From positions 62,001 through 126,000 of the forward strand of contig NZ_JAAAWP010000002.1 in NCBI RefSeq assembly GCF_010500915.1: a stretch of 64,000 bases of DNA. Reading direction: 5' to 3'. The notes under the pieces were generated by a model. That model did no database searches, had not been told where the DNA came from, and saw nothing but the letters and a program-made list of their open reading frames with translations. Positions 49,158-58,713 of the stretch are shown here, piece after piece. A program made the translations under genes and the position numbers. The stretch is from Alteromonas hispanica (GTDB lineage: Bacteria > Pseudomonadota > Gammaproteobacteria > Enterobacterales > Alteromonadaceae). Every line of letters begins with the position of its first letter. The first letter of the stretch is position 1.

Positions 49158-50522
49158 CTACTTTTGTTTAACCACGTAGCACGGTTCATAAGCGCTGCCG
49201 GGTAATTTCATTCTGTGCTGTTTTACGAAAGACTCTAGCAGCACATCAATATTGCTCATTAGCGCTTTGTCACCGGTTATTTCGAATGGCCCGTGTTTTT
49301 TAATCTGCTTTATGCCCTCAGCTTTCACGTTACCTGCCACAATACCTGAAAAGGCTTTTCTCAAGTTAGAGGCTAAATCGCTACCCTCCTGATTATGATC
49401 CAGCTGTAGTGAGGACATACTTTTGTGGGTGGGAATAAACGGCTGCTGAAAGTCGCGCTCTATTTTCAAAGACCAGTTAAAACTAAAAGCATCACCCATA
49501 GCGCCGCGATACCTTTTTACTTTTTCAAGGCCGCTGCATAGAGCTCTGGCAACTTCTTCTGGGTCATTGACTATAATTTGATACTTCTTCTGAGCCTCTT
49601 TGCCCAAGGTGTCGGCAATAAATTTATCTACTGCCTCAAAATATTCCTCACTCCCGGCGGGGCCCGTCAATATAACGGGTATTGGCTGCTGATGGTTTCT
49701 CTCGTTCATCAATATGCCCAGTAAATAAAGCAACTCTTCGGCTGTACCCACGCCCCCGGGGAAAATGACAATACCATGGGCAAGTCTGACGAATGCCTCT
49801 AGGCGCTTCTCAATATCTGGCATAATGATGAGCTCATTAACAATGGCATTGGGAGGCTCTGCGGCAATAATGCTGGGCTCTGATATACCGATATATCTTC
49901 CGGTTTTATTCCTTTGTTTGGCATGTCCAATGGCGGCACCTTTCATTGGTCCCTTCATCGCGCCAGGGCCACAACCGGTGCAAATATCCATATCTCTTAA
50001 GCCAAGCTGATAGCCAACTTCTTTAGTGTATTTGTATTCAGTTTGGTTAATAGAGTGGCCGCCCCAGCACACGATAGTATTCACATTGTCATTCCCCTCA
50101 AGCGCTTTGGCATGGCGCAGCATGTCAAATACCATATCTGTAATTTGAGCACCGTCTGAGGGAGCATGCTCATGCAAGAGATCGTATTTATCTCCCATGT
50201 AAAGCAGATCACGAAGTACAGCAAATAGATGCTCGTGCACACCTTTTACCAATTTGTCATCAACAAATGCCACTTCAGGGGGATTGATGAGTTCTATTTT
50301 TACCCCTCGCTCTCGGCGAATCAGTTTAATGTCGAAATTTTCATAAGGGGCAAATAACGTCTCAAAATTGTCTTCATCTACGCCACTATTGAGCACTGCT
50401 AGTGAGCAATTTCGAAACATGGAGAATAATTCGCTGTCTGAAGCGTCTTGTAAGCGTGCTACCTCAGCTTGTGAAAGCTGACTCATCCAACCTAAAGGGT
50501 TTAGCTGTACTTTTTTTATCAC
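49158..50522 (-). CDS. ppnN: Nucleotide 5'-monophosphate nucleosidase PpnN (LOG family)
   Basis: 454 residues, full length for the YgdH/PpnN family. Cleaves the N-glycosidic bond of purine and pyrimidine nucleoside monophosphates; (p)ppGpp stimulates the E. coli enzyme. The central LOG domain has ICTGCGPGAMKGPMKGAAIG and FPGGVGTAEELLYLLGIL (PGGxGTxxE). N-terminal domain IKKVQLNPLGWMSQLSQAEV and the C-terminal domain flank it. Eight nt after the diguanylate cyclase gene on the same strand. Confidence 0.95.
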   Translation of the reverse strand: MIKKVQLNPLGWMSQLSQAEVARLQDASDSELFSMFRNCSLAVLNSGVDEDNFETLFAPYENFDIKLIRRERGVKIELINPPEVAFVDDKLVKGVHEHLFAVLRDLLYMGDKYDLLHEHAPSDGAQITDMVFDMLRHAKALEGNDNVNTIVCWGGHSINQTEYKYTKEVGYQLGLRDMDICTGCGPGAMKGPMKGAAIGHAKQRNKTGRYIGISEPSIIAAEPPNAIVNELIIMPDIEKRLEAFVRLAHGIVIFPGGVGTAEELLYLLGILMNERNHQQPIPVILTGPAGSEEYFEAVDKFIADTLGKEAQKKYQIIVNDPEEVARALCSGLEKVKRYRGAMGDAFSFNWSLKIERDFQQPFIPTHKSMSSLQLDHNQEGSDLASNLRKAFSGIVAGNVKAEGIKQIKKHGPFEITGDKALMSNIDVLLESFVKQHRMKLPGSAYEPCYVVKQK

Positions 50523-50530
50523 GTTACATC

Positions 50531-52120
50531 CTATTTATCGGCATTTACGTCAGTAATAACTTGATTACGACCGTTGTGTTTGGCTTGGTAAAGATGTCTG
50601 TCTGCCCTGTCAAACGCTGAATCAATGCTGTCTTTTGCCATGAAGCAGGTGCCGCCGAGGGATGCGGTGATCACAACTCTCTCTTGCTTGAACTTGAGTT
50701 GCATATTCTCTAAGTCACTTCTAATAAGCTCTAACCTCTGGCGTAACTTATCTTCATTAAGATCGGGAAGAAGGATGACAAACTCCTCACCTCCCCACCT
50801 AGCTAAAAATTCATTACCTTTTATATGGCGTTTAAATACTCGGCTTACAAGTTGCAGAGTTTTGTCACCTGCAGAGTGGCCAAACTTATCGTTGATAGAT
50901 TTAAAGAAGTCGATATCAATAACGGCTATTGAGAGCTCTCCACCGTTTGCGTTATACAGCTGGTAAGCTTTTTCAAGCTCTTCATTGTAAGCTTGGCGAT
51001 TGGGTAGGCGAGTAAGCGCATCGGTTTTACTTTGTATTACTTGCTCGGCCAATTTTCGACGGTAAGAGTTTGTTTGCTGCTGAAGAGTATCAATTCGCTC
51101 TTGCATTGATGAAAGCAAAGAGATTAACGCCGCCTGACCATCGTTATCGCTTATTTGGCTAGCGCTCAGCGTTTTAGATAATGCTTTAACGCAAGATTGA
51201 GTTTGCGTTTTCAATGCATCAAATGAATCACTTGTTGAGACGGCATCTTCAATGTTGTCAATGTAAGACTTAAGCTTTGCATTATTTTCATTACGCTGCT
51301 CAAATTGCGCCTGGCTCCCCGCAATGCTTTTGTTAACGTCATCACCTATCTTACTTAAAGAAGTGTGTAAGCCTTGAATAACTTTACCGGTGAGACTGGC
51401 CTCAGTCATCGCATCTTGTACAATCATGCGAAGAATAACAATGCAGCTTTCTAGTAATTGCTCATCAGCCATGCCCTCATCGAGCCTATGCTTAATATCT
51501 AGTAACTGTTTATCGTTGGGTTTTTTTTGAGTGTATGAAGTAACTAACTGATTAAGTTCTATAAAAATGGAACGGTAGAAGTGTGAACTGCCACGCTTAC
51601 TGTCAGATACGTTGCGTTCACTGCTGCCATCCATTGAGCCTTTGCTCTCTTCAGGCGTACTGGTTTCAGAACGTGCGCTAGATTCGCTTAAAATCCCTTT
51701 TACTTGTTTGTTTAATGCAACACGGTGAAGCTGAAGGGCCCTGGCGTACAATCGATATATGCTAAAAATATCTGACACCGGCTGATTTAACTTTATCAGT
51801 TCTTGTGTAGCCAGCCCGCGTAAGTCTTCATCATCAAACACAATCTTCTGCAGCTGCTTCATTGCGTCTTCTATAGATGAAACAGTCTCTAAACTGTATT
51901 TACGAAGACTAATATCCTGGTTTTGTAAGGCTGTATTTAACTTTCCAATACTCACTGTCGCCAGACTAAAATTGGGTGTTCCAGAGAGATGGCCTCTCAG
52001 GGTTTGAAGCTCACCATCAACTCTATCTGAAAAGCCTTCGTAGAAAGAGGACAGTTTCACAATAAATTGGCAAAGAAGCGCATTATTTTTTTTAATTGCC
52101 TGCAGCTGTTTATCTTCCAT
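50531..52120 (-). CDS. Diguanylate cyclase (GGDEF domain)
   Basis: 529 residues. No signal peptide or membrane segment. The N-terminal ~350 residues are helical and coiled-coil-rich. The C-terminal GGDEF domain (about 365-525) has DALTRLPNRQAYNEELEKA, DIDFFKSINDKFGHSAGDK and the active site RWGGEEF, intact for c-di-GMP synthesis. No RxxD inhibitory site is evident just upstream of GGEEF. Directly upstream of ppnN. Confidence 0.92.
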   Translation of the reverse strand: MEDKQLQAIKKNNALLCQFIVKLSSFYEGFSDRVDGELQTLRGHLSGTPNFSLATVSIGKLNTALQNQDISLRKYSLETVSSIEDAMKQLQKIVFDDEDLRGLATQELIKLNQPVSDIFSIYRLYARALQLHRVALNKQVKGILSESSARSETSTPEESKGSMDGSSERNVSDSKRGSSHFYRSIFIELNQLVTSYTQKKPNDKQLLDIKHRLDEGMADEQLLESCIVILRMIVQDAMTEASLTGKVIQGLHTSLSKIGDDVNKSIAGSQAQFEQRNENNAKLKSYIDNIEDAVSTSDSFDALKTQTQSCVKALSKTLSASQISDNDGQAALISLLSSMQERIDTLQQQTNSYRRKLAEQVIQSKTDALTRLPNRQAYNEELEKAYQLYNANGGELSIAVIDIDFFKSINDKFGHSAGDKTLQLVSRVFKRHIKGNEFLARWGGEEFVILLPDLNEDKLRQRLELIRSDLENMQLKFKQERVVITASLGGTCFMAKDSIDSAFDRADRHLYQAKHNGRNQVITDVNADK

Positions 52121-52189
52121 GTGTACCGTCTTCTTTTTTGTTACGGGATAATTATGATTATTGAGGGTCGTATGGCATCGATAACACGG

Positions 52190-53059
52190 TTATTGTCGAG
52201 CCTGCCTATCGTTTGGATAGGGGGCCTCGAAATTGGTGCGAAATGGGTTAATGTCTAACCCGCCTCTTCGAGTGTATCGAGCACAAACAGTGAGTTTTTT
52301 TGGTTTGCATTGCGTGTAGATGTCGGTATAAATGCGCTCGACGCATTGTTCGTGAAACTCATTGTGCTGCCTAAAACTTATGAGATAGCGAAGCAAACCT
52401 TCATGATCTATTGGCGCTCCCTCGTACCTAATTTGAATGCTTGCCCAATCGGGTTGGCTGGTTATTAAACAGTTTGACTTGAGTAAGTGAGATACAAGGG
52501 TTTCGCTAATTTCTTGCGGCTTTTCGGTGGATATAGAAGTGCGCAGATAGCTCGAGTCAGGTTCATAGTTATCAACTTCAATATCAAGATCATCTAGCAA
52601 TGTGCCTTTAAACTCACGAAATTTCAGGTCCTCAAATGCACTGGGTAAAATCAGGTTCACTTCCACTTGTTCTCCGGCACAGGCGGATAAATCTTTTACA
52701 AGAACCTGTTTTACATCATCGCTATCATCAAACTTAGTTTGGTTAAAACTGTTTAAATAAAGCTTAAATGACTTTGATTCAATCAGGTTCATTGAGCTGA
52801 TTGGAACCATGCATTCAAGTATAGCAACTTGCGGTTTGCCTTTTGCATTAAGCCAAGACAACTCATAACCAGTCCAAGTATCAATGCCTTCAAATGGAAG
52901 CGTTGATGAAGTAAGAGATAATGTGTCTCTACTTAAACTACGAGGCACTCCCTGCAACAACTCAGGATTGTATTCAAACTCGTAGTCTACTGTTTTGCCC
53001 AGCGATAAATTGTCTGGTGCGGATATCGTAATTTTTTCTTTCTTGCTGTCTGTTGGCAT
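52190..53059 (-). CDS. queF: NADPH-dependent 7-cyano-7-deazaguanine reductase
   Basis: 289 residues, the long two-lobed QueF. Reduces preQ0 to preQ1 in queuosine synthesis. QueF motif [14 protein letters not shown], catalytic-cysteine segment [14 protein letters not shown], and [16 protein letters not shown]. Divergent from syd. Confidence 0.95.
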   Translation of the reverse strand: MPTDSKKEKITISAPDNLSLGKTVDYEFEYNPELLQGVPRSLSRDTLSLTSSTLPFEGIDTWTGYELSWLNAKGKPQVAILECMVPISSMNLIESKSFKLYLNSFNQTKFDDSDDVKQVLVKDLSACAGEQVEVNLILPSAFEDLKFREFKGTLLDDLDIEVDNYEPDSSYLRTSISTEKPQEISETLVSHLLKSNCLITSQPDWASIQIRYEGAPIDHEGLLRYLISFRQHNEFHEQCVERIYTDIYTQCKPKKLTVCARYTRRGGLDINPFRTNFEAPYPNDRQARQ

Positions 53060-53155
53060 AAAAACTCTAGGACTTTAATGGGTATATCGGGGCTAACAGT
53101 TGACTTAGCCATCTTTACGTATAGTGTAACTCAAAAATACGAAGGTAATTGAATT

Positions 53156-53710
53156 ATGGCTCTTTCAATGTCTGAAGAACTCGACAATTTTGTATCATCT
53201 TATGTAGAAAATGCCAACGAATGTGGTCTCGCTGTTCCTTTCGATAAAGATTGGCCGTCGTCTTGTTACCAGAGTGAAGGAAGTCAAGGGCAACTCGTTC
53301 AATGGAGGCCTGTTCGACAAAATGTATCGGTATCCTTTGATAATGTAGCAGCGGCGCTCGAACTCGAATTGGATGAGGCTTACTGCAATTATTTTACGCG
53401 TTATTTTAGCAATAACCTCATAGCCCACGCGCCTCAGGGGAAATGTGAATTGCTGCAGGTGTGGAACGAAGACGATTTTGAGAGGCTACAGCAAAACCTT
53501 ATCGGTCATTTATTGATGAAGCAACGTTTGTCGCAGCAGCCTACCTTGTTCTTTGGTCTGACTGATGAAGACGATTTTATTTTAACTGTTATCAATAGCA
53601 CCGGTGAGGTAGCGCTTGAACAAGTAGGTCAGGAACCAAAAGAAATTTTAGCGCCCTCATTAGCCGAGTTTCTGAGCGTATTAAAGCCCGCACCACCGCA
53701 AAATTCATAA
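53156..53710 (+). CDS. syd: SecY-interacting protein Syd
   Basis: 184 residues. Cytoplasmic protein that binds SecY and proofreads the translocon. Motifs LDNFVSSYVENANECG, PFDKDWPSSCYQSEG and QVWNEDDFERLQQNLIGHLL match Syd, which is common beside queF. Ends 66 nt before a convergent small gene. Confidence 0.92.
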   Translation: MALSMSEELDNFVSSYVENANECGLAVPFDKDWPSSCYQSEGSQGQLVQWRPVRQNVSVSFDNVAAALELELDEAYCNYFTRYFSNNLIAHAPQGKCELLQVWNEDDFERLQQNLIGHLLMKQRLSQQPTLFFGLTDEDDFILTVINSTGEVALEQVGQEPKEILAPSLAEFLSVLKPAPPQNS

Positions 53711-53776
53711 TAGCTGAATATAAAGTCTGAAATAAAGCCCGGTATTAGAGTTATCCCTTTTCTTGTAATACTTGAG

Positions 53777-54070
53777 CTAGCGCGCCTGCAATATCCGAGC
53801 TAGCGCAGTCTTCAGTTCACTTACCTCTTGCTCAAGAATATCGACACGGTTTGCAAGGGATACTCGCTCATTTTCAGTAGATGAATTTGACTTTGTCTCA
53901 ACATTGCTCGTACTTGGCTTGCTGGCGTTAAACCGCTTAATAGCCTCGATTGCTTCAGTAACGGATGTTTTGAAAGGCGCTTTAGAACGAAGAATTCCAA
54001 CAGTAGGTGTTTTTCCATCTTCGTACATTTTATGGCAAAGAATAATCAGTTGGTTGATGTTGTTGCTCAT
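53777..54070 (-). CDS. Small KfrA-like/coiled-coil protein
   Basis: 97 residues. The N-terminal half (INQLIILCHKMYEDGKTPTV, KAPFKTSVTEAIEAIKRF) resembles a helix-turn-helix of KfrA-type DNA-binding proteins; a Ser/Asn linker then a C-terminal coiled coil (LANRVDILEQEVSELKTALA) follow. Family and function not certain. Confidence 0.6.
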   Translation of the reverse strand: MSNNINQLIILCHKMYEDGKTPTVGILRSKAPFKTSVTEAIEAIKRFNASKPSTSNVETKSNSSTENERVSLANRVDILEQEVSELKTALARILQAR

Positions 54071-54385
54071 AATTGAGTGCTTAATACCTTAAAACTAGAG
54101 TTTTGCGCAGCGGTTGATCATCAAAATGACTTTTCTTACTGCACAATAATATAAATGAAAAATACTAATAAGTTGTGATAGTTACTAATTGTTGCGGCTT
54201 TTAGCATGCCTTCGATTTTTAAAATTTAACAAAAACAAAGTCTTACATATTGGCGTCAATTTTGATTATCAGTTCATAGTTATCAACCTGAGACCATCGT
54301 TCACTCGTCACAAATAACTTATACACCCATTCGTTGATCTTGGGCGAACTGATGGAAAAATGCTAATAATAATTAAGGAATATAC
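54071..54385. other. Gap upstream of DUF3192 lipoprotein
   Basis: About 315 nt, AT-rich, promoter region for divergent genes. AAGGAA ribosome site shortly before 54386. No gene seen. Confidence 0.45.
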
Positions 54386-54751
54386 ATGAAAACACTCATT
54401 TTATCTGTTGCAGTTGCATCCTCTCTTTTGCTTTCTGGCTGTGTGGTGTCGGTAGGGGGAGGATCAGACAGTCACTATGGTAGTGACTGGGAAGACAGAG
54501 AGTTTAATAATCGTAAACACATTGCAAATTTAGAAACAGGTGTGGGTTATGAGTCAGTTCTCAGAAAAATGGGAGTAGCTGATTTCAATGAACTTTTTGA
54601 AAAGGCAGATGGTACATATCGAGTACTCTATTATCGCACGCAAAAAACAATGGGTGATGGCGTCACAACGAAAGATGAATGCACGCCTTTGGTATTCAAA
54701 AATGGTGATTTGGTTGGGTGGGGCGACAGCGCTTACAGTTTAATGCGTTAG
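54386..54751 (+). CDS. DUF3192-like lipoprotein
   Basis: 121 residues. Lipobox LLLSGCVVS, then a domain shared with 48427-48801: HIANLETGVGYESVLRKMG, LYYRTQKTMGDGVTTKDECT, PLVFKNGDLVGWGDSAYS. Similar small folds occur in BamE/OmlA. Envelope location likely; role unknown. Confidence 0.85.
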   Translation: MKTLILSVAVASSLLLSGCVVSVGGGSDSHYGSDWEDREFNNRKHIANLETGVGYESVLRKMGVADFNELFEKADGTYRVLYYRTQKTMGDGVTTKDECTPLVFKNGDLVGWGDSAYSLMR

Positions 54752-55008
54752 TCGTCACGGATAACTAGCATAGATAGGATACACTTGTTAATAAAAGGTT
54801 AACAGTTGGCTGGTTTTCGCGTAGGCTAATCATTATTCAGTCGGTCAGCGTAATAATTAGTAAATGTTGTTAATGATTTATCGAAAGGGTTATTCATTTG
54901 CGCTTTTGATCGCGGTTTATAATTCTTTTCACGTCGTAGAATAATAATGATATTCCAGACTGATTCTTAAATTAGCCTGCTTAAATTAGCCTAAATGGAG
55001 GCCTGCTT

Positions 55009-55656
55009 ATGGAAATCGAATCGAACGATGTTGCTTTAGTACCTTCAACTGAAAGTGTCAAAGCAATTTACCTTTCAGTTGACGATTTAAAAGTGGCGGC
55101 GTCTATTCTTTACAATGCCTATGTTGACGACCCGCTGTTTATAGATATCTTCCAAGCAGAAAAAGAAGGCTATGAAAGCAGGCTGCGCTCAGCTATACGC
55201 GAAGAAATTAATGCGTTCTGGGTTGCTGAGCAACCCATGATCGGTTTATTTCAGCAAGAACGCCTAATTGCTGTGGCGTGTCTTACTGCTCCCGATGCAG
55301 CTTTCGGAGCTGGGCGATACTGGCACTGGCGTTTACGCATGCTTCTAACAGCTGGGCTCTTTGGTACCAAGCAAATGCTTGAAAAAGAAGAGAAGGTAAG
55401 AACACTTGTACCGGCGAAGAACTTTCATATGCTCAGCTTTATCGCTGTCCATCCAGATTACCAAGAGCATGGCTTAGGCCACATATTGCTCGGTGCCATC
55501 GACAGTGTGGTTGAGGATGATGAAAAGAGTGAAGGAGCCGCGGTGTTTGTAACAGTTGAGAAGCACAAATCATTTTTCGGCGACGACAAATACCGCGTTG
55601 TCGGCAACTTGTCTCTATCGCACGTCAGTGGGGCGGTCATGTTCAGAGGCAAATAG
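55009..55656 (+). CDS. GNAT-family N-acetyltransferase-like protein
   Basis: 215 residues. The acetyl-CoA-binding region is HMLSFIAVHPDYQEHGLGHI (the Q/RxxGxG/A loop reads QEHGLG), and the rest fits a GNAT fold. Substrate unknown. Lies 220 nt before the response regulator of the PYP locus, same strand, so a link is possible but not shown. Confidence 0.8.
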   Translation: MEIESNDVALVPSTESVKAIYLSVDDLKVAASILYNAYVDDPLFIDIFQAEKEGYESRLRSAIREEINAFWVAEQPMIGLFQQERLIAVACLTAPDAAFGAGRYWHWRLRMLLTAGLFGTKQMLEKEEKVRTLVPAKNFHMLSFIAVHPDYQEHGLGHILLGAIDSVVEDDEKSEGAAVFVTVEKHKSFFGDDKYRVVGNLSLSHVSGAVMFRGK

Positions 55657-55877
55657 TGTTCCGCGCTAGTACTCCTTATTTCATGTAGCTGTAACGCCTT
55701 TTTGTTTAAGAGATGGAGGTTCTGCTTTTAAAACGCAGATAGGCTCAATGTATATGCTAGATGGCGAGACGTTATTTATCGGAAATAAAAGCATTTGCGT
55801 CTCTGGATTCGCTAAATGTTTAAAAGTAGCCTAAACCTTCTAATATTCATATTGCCTCATATTGGCGAAACAGAGCA

Positions 55878-56576
55878 ATGATTCATTCTATTTTATACGT
55901 TGAAGACGACTATCAACTGGGTGATGTGGTTGAGGCGTATTTGGACGCGAATGGTTATCGAGTGACACATTGTAAAAATGCTCAACAAGCACTTCAGGAA
56001 GCCAAGCACAGAGAATTTCACTGTGTAGTTTTAGACTTGACGCTACCCGATGAGGATGGCTTGGTTGTGCTTCGCAAAATTAAGGGATTACGGCAGATCC
56101 CAATAATTATTTGCTCGGCGAGAAGTAGTGTTGAAGATAGGGTATCAGGCTTAGAATTTGGTGCTGATGATTACCTAAGCAAACCCTTTTCATCTAAAGA
56201 GTTGTTGTTGCGTATTAAGAAGCTAATTGAACGATGGTCGTTCACTCAGAAACAGAGCGACAGCTTCAAAGTTGGGAAATTTACTCTTGATACAAGCCGA
56301 AAAGCGTTGATTGGCTCCCAGCCCAGCGAAAATATTTCCCTTACCATTGGCGAGTATGTATTGCTTGCTCTACTTGCAAGAAAGCCGGGTACGGTATATT
56401 CAAGAGAGCAGATAATTGACAGTGTCTCAGGCGTTGAGGGCCCAGAGAGCACAAGGGCTGTCGATATCTGTATTTCTAGATTGCGAAAAAAAGTTGAAGC
56501 CGACCCAAAAAAACCAGCGGTGATAAAAACATCTGTTGGTTTTGGTTATTATCTCGAAAATAGAACTCCTGAATAA
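55878..56576 (+). CDS. OmpR/PhoB-family response regulator
   Basis: 232 residues. Receiver domain (1-115): acidic pocket E9-D10-D11, phosphoacceptor D53 in VVLDLTLPDEDG, S80 and K102 (SKPF). C-terminal winged helix (about 135-230) with YSREQIIDSVSG and DICISRLRKKVEADPKKPAV, then GFGYYL. Transcribed toward the PYP genes but separated by the opposite-strand ligase gene. Likely partner of the kinase at 62148, from proximity only. Confidence 0.9.
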   Translation: MIHSILYVEDDYQLGDVVEAYLDANGYRVTHCKNAQQALQEAKHREFHCVVLDLTLPDEDGLVVLRKIKGLRQIPIIICSARSSVEDRVSGLEFGADDYLSKPFSSKELLLRIKKLIERWSFTQKQSDSFKVGKFTLDTSRKALIGSQPSENISLTIGEYVLLALLARKPGTVYSREQIIDSVSGVEGPESTRAVDICISRLRKKVEADPKKPAVIKTSVGFGYYLENRTPE

Positions 56577-56636
56577 ATAGACGTTCAAAAAAATAACGTT
56601 TTAACAAGGTCGCTCCTAATATCCATCAGAGCTATG

Positions 56637-57794
56637 TTAATCCCAGTCGCATAGTTTCCCCATTTCATTCTTTGGTATCTGTCGGCCAAATGTAACGTTA
56701 TGGACGCTAACTAATGCACCCAGTTTACGAATAAGGCTATCCATTACATTGGAGCTATTTGCAGTATTATCTAATGCAACAAAAAGCTTCACTTCATTAT
56801 TAATGTTTGATTGGATAACACGAACAGCAACGTCATTTACCTCAGGTATTAGTGATACTTCGTATTTGATATCGTTTGGACAAACGTTGTAGCCATTAAT
56901 TTGAATTTTACTATCAAGTCTTCCGTCCACCCTAAAATGTCGGTTGTCTGAGAAAGACAGGTTATCTTGAACTGCTAAGCAAACATCTTTATTAAACACT
57001 TTGTTATTAACACGACAAAGAGTGGGTCTAAGGGAATATTCTGGCGAGTCGCCCGCTCTCAACCCAATTCCCCCTGTTTCGGTAGCTCCATATATTTGAA
57101 GTGCTGTTTTATACTCACTATTGTGAAGATGCTGCAGTATGTCAAAGTCTAGCGGAGCGGTGGAGAGAACTAAGTGCGTACTACTTTTACTTGTGTCTGG
57201 AAGCCTGTCAAGTAAGTGAGTCATTGCCGGCACGCTTATCATTAACGTTGAATCAGTGATTTCGAGGCTATGAATCATTGTTTTTTGAACGGTGCAAGCA
57301 CTGACATTGGCTACTTTAGGTAAAATTACTGTCCATATGAAACCATATATATGTTTAGTAGGCACAGTGCTTAATATGTGAGAGAAGTCGGGCAGCATAC
57401 ATATCCAATCCTCTGCTTCACGGATTAATGAGCTTAATGAATGAATAACCTTTTTGGGTTTTGACTCTGAGCCTGACGTGTAAAAAGTTATAGCTGCATC
57501 ATCATCGTTCATCGCTTGCGCACAAAGATCAGCTAGCCCACTGATATTTGGAGAAGCCAAGAGGCTATTGATTTTGTCTTCATCATGAATATTAAAAAAT
57601 TCGCAAATGTAGCTTAACGCTTGGTATGTCGCCAATGAGTCGAGAAGCCATCTGTTTCGGTTATCAACTTGTGTTGCACAGTCGACAATATCTTTTTCGC
57701 TGAAATCACGATACATACAAGCTTGAATTATCAGTTCGATAATAAGCCGCTTTATTCCTTCATCCTCTCTACTCCAACAATATCTATTATTCAT
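56637..57794 (-). CDS. pcl: p-Coumarate:CoA ligase-like enzyme (PYP chromophore pathway)
   Basis: 385 residues, an acyl-adenylate ligase much shorter than plant 4CL (about 540), as is typical of PYP-linked pCL. Core motifs: AMP-binding FYTSGSESKPKKVIH (about 104-118), QIYGATETGGIG, FRVDGRLDSKIQINGYNV and the C-terminal catalytic lysine in PKNEMGKL. Would activate p-coumarate to its CoA ester for attachment to the PYP cysteine. Divergent from the PAS-PYP operon, 164 nt between starts. Role is inferred from context plus the short form. Confidence 0.83.
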   Translation of the reverse strand: MNNRYCWSREDEGIKRLIIELIIQACMYRDFSEKDIVDCATQVDNRNRWLLDSLATYQALSYICEFFNIHDEDKINSLLASPNISGLADLCAQAMNDDDAAITFYTSGSESKPKKVIHSLSSLIREAEDWICMLPDFSHILSTVPTKHIYGFIWTVILPKVANVSACTVQKTMIHSLEITDSTLMISVPAMTHLLDRLPDTSKSSTHLVLSTAPLDFDILQHLHNSEYKTALQIYGATETGGIGLRAGDSPEYSLRPTLCRVNNKVFNKDVCLAVQDNLSFSDNRHFRVDGRLDSKIQINGYNVCPNDIKYEVSLIPEVNDVAVRVIQSNINNEVKLFVALDNTANSSNVMDSLIRKLGALVSVHNVTFGRQIPKNEMGKLCDWD

Positions 57795-57958
57795 TTTCTC
57801 AACCCCCAGCTCAGATTTAACTGAAAGTATAGACCGCTTTAAACGCTAAATTTGCATCGAAACATGTTTGAAACATCGAAGAAAAAACATTGAAAAATCT
57901 ATCAGCCATGCTCCACCTATCGCAACACGGTAAATTTATTTTGCTATAGGAGATGACG
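57795..57958. promoter_or_regulatory. Divergent promoter region of the PYP locus
   Basis: 164 nt between the ligase and PAS-protein genes. Contains a 10-bp palindrome AAACATGTTT (57860-57869) next to a repeated GAAACAT, a candidate regulator site. Promoter hexamers are not clear. Confidence 0.4.
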
Positions 57959-58696
57959 ATGAATGAAGAACAGCTTTTAGAGTTTTTATACATAGCGCCT
58001 GTCGCCCTCATCAAATTTGATGAGGGCGGAAATGTCAAAATGGCTAATCCACGGGTAGCACAGCTGTTTAATCGCTACGCACCTGGCGGCTATTTTGCCA
58101 ATTTTTTCCAATTTCTAGATGATGAGTTACCGGATCTCAAAGAGGCCATTGCTAGCTATGGTGCTGAGCACGGACAAGTGATGGAAAACCAGCGATATTG
58201 TATGAAGGCTCCAGCTAGCGACGATGGAATTGCAAGCGATGAGTTATGGATGGATGTTACGGTCGTAAGGCAGGATAAAGACGAATTTATCGCTTCGTTA
58301 AACAACGTAACGAACCAAGTAAAAATTGAATCTGAAAAGTTTATTGCGGAACAAAAACTGTCTCGTGTTTTTGAGTCGGTAAAACAACATGTCATCTTCA
58401 CAATGACCTCGTCAGGCGTAATAGACAGCTGGAATACCACGGGTGAAACCTATATCGCTAAACGTGATGGGGCTATCGGTAAGGTGCTTTCGCAATTATT
58501 CCCACTTTCAATAGCAAAAAACGCAGAATTGTTAAGTCAAACCCTCGAGGCTGGCGAGATCGCCGAGCCCATTTCGTTTAAAGACCTTGAAAATAATACT
58601 CATGATGCACGTTTGTGTATTTCAACTATTCGAGACCAAAGAGGAGCTCATAGAGGCTTTTCTGTGGTATTGACCTTTGGCGCACAGCCACATTAA
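57959..58696 (+). CDS. Tandem-PAS-like protein in PYP operon
   Basis: 245 residues from ATG 57959 (AGGAG at 57948-57952; the ATG at 57953 is too close to it). Two PAS-like segments: residues about 10-115 (YIAPVALIKFDEGGNVKMAN, GGYFANFFQFLDDELPDL) and about 135-245 (FESVKQHVIFTMTSSGVIDS, RDQRGAHRGFSVVLTF). No output domain. Could be a small sensor or a PYP-interacting adaptor. Its early codons hold a 26-bp palindrome (58003-58028). First gene of the likely operon; PYP follows 17 nt later. Confidence 0.8.
   Translation: MNEEQLLEFLYIAPVALIKFDEGGNVKMANPRVAQLFNRYAPGGYFANFFQFLDDELPDLKEAIASYGAEHGQVMENQRYCMKAPASDDGIASDELWMDVTVVRQDKDEFIASLNNVTNQVKIESEKFIAEQKLSRVFESVKQHVIFTMTSSGVIDSWNTTGETYIAKRDGAIGKVLSQLFPLSIAKNAELLSQTLEAGEIAEPISFKDLENNTHDARLCISTIRDQRGAHRGFSVVLTFGAQPH
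58003..58028. repeat. 26-bp perfect palindrome inside the PAS gene
   Basis: The 13-base half CGCCCTCATCAAA is followed immediately by its exact reverse complement. Could be a protein-binding site or, in RNA, a loopless stem near the start of the operon mRNA. Confidence 0.85.
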
Positions 58697-58713
58697 TTCT
58701 ATTGGAGATAATT

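Noticed and set aside
58702-58713. TTG start for PYP at 58702
   Set aside because: It overlaps the GGAG ribosome site that serves the ATG at 58714.
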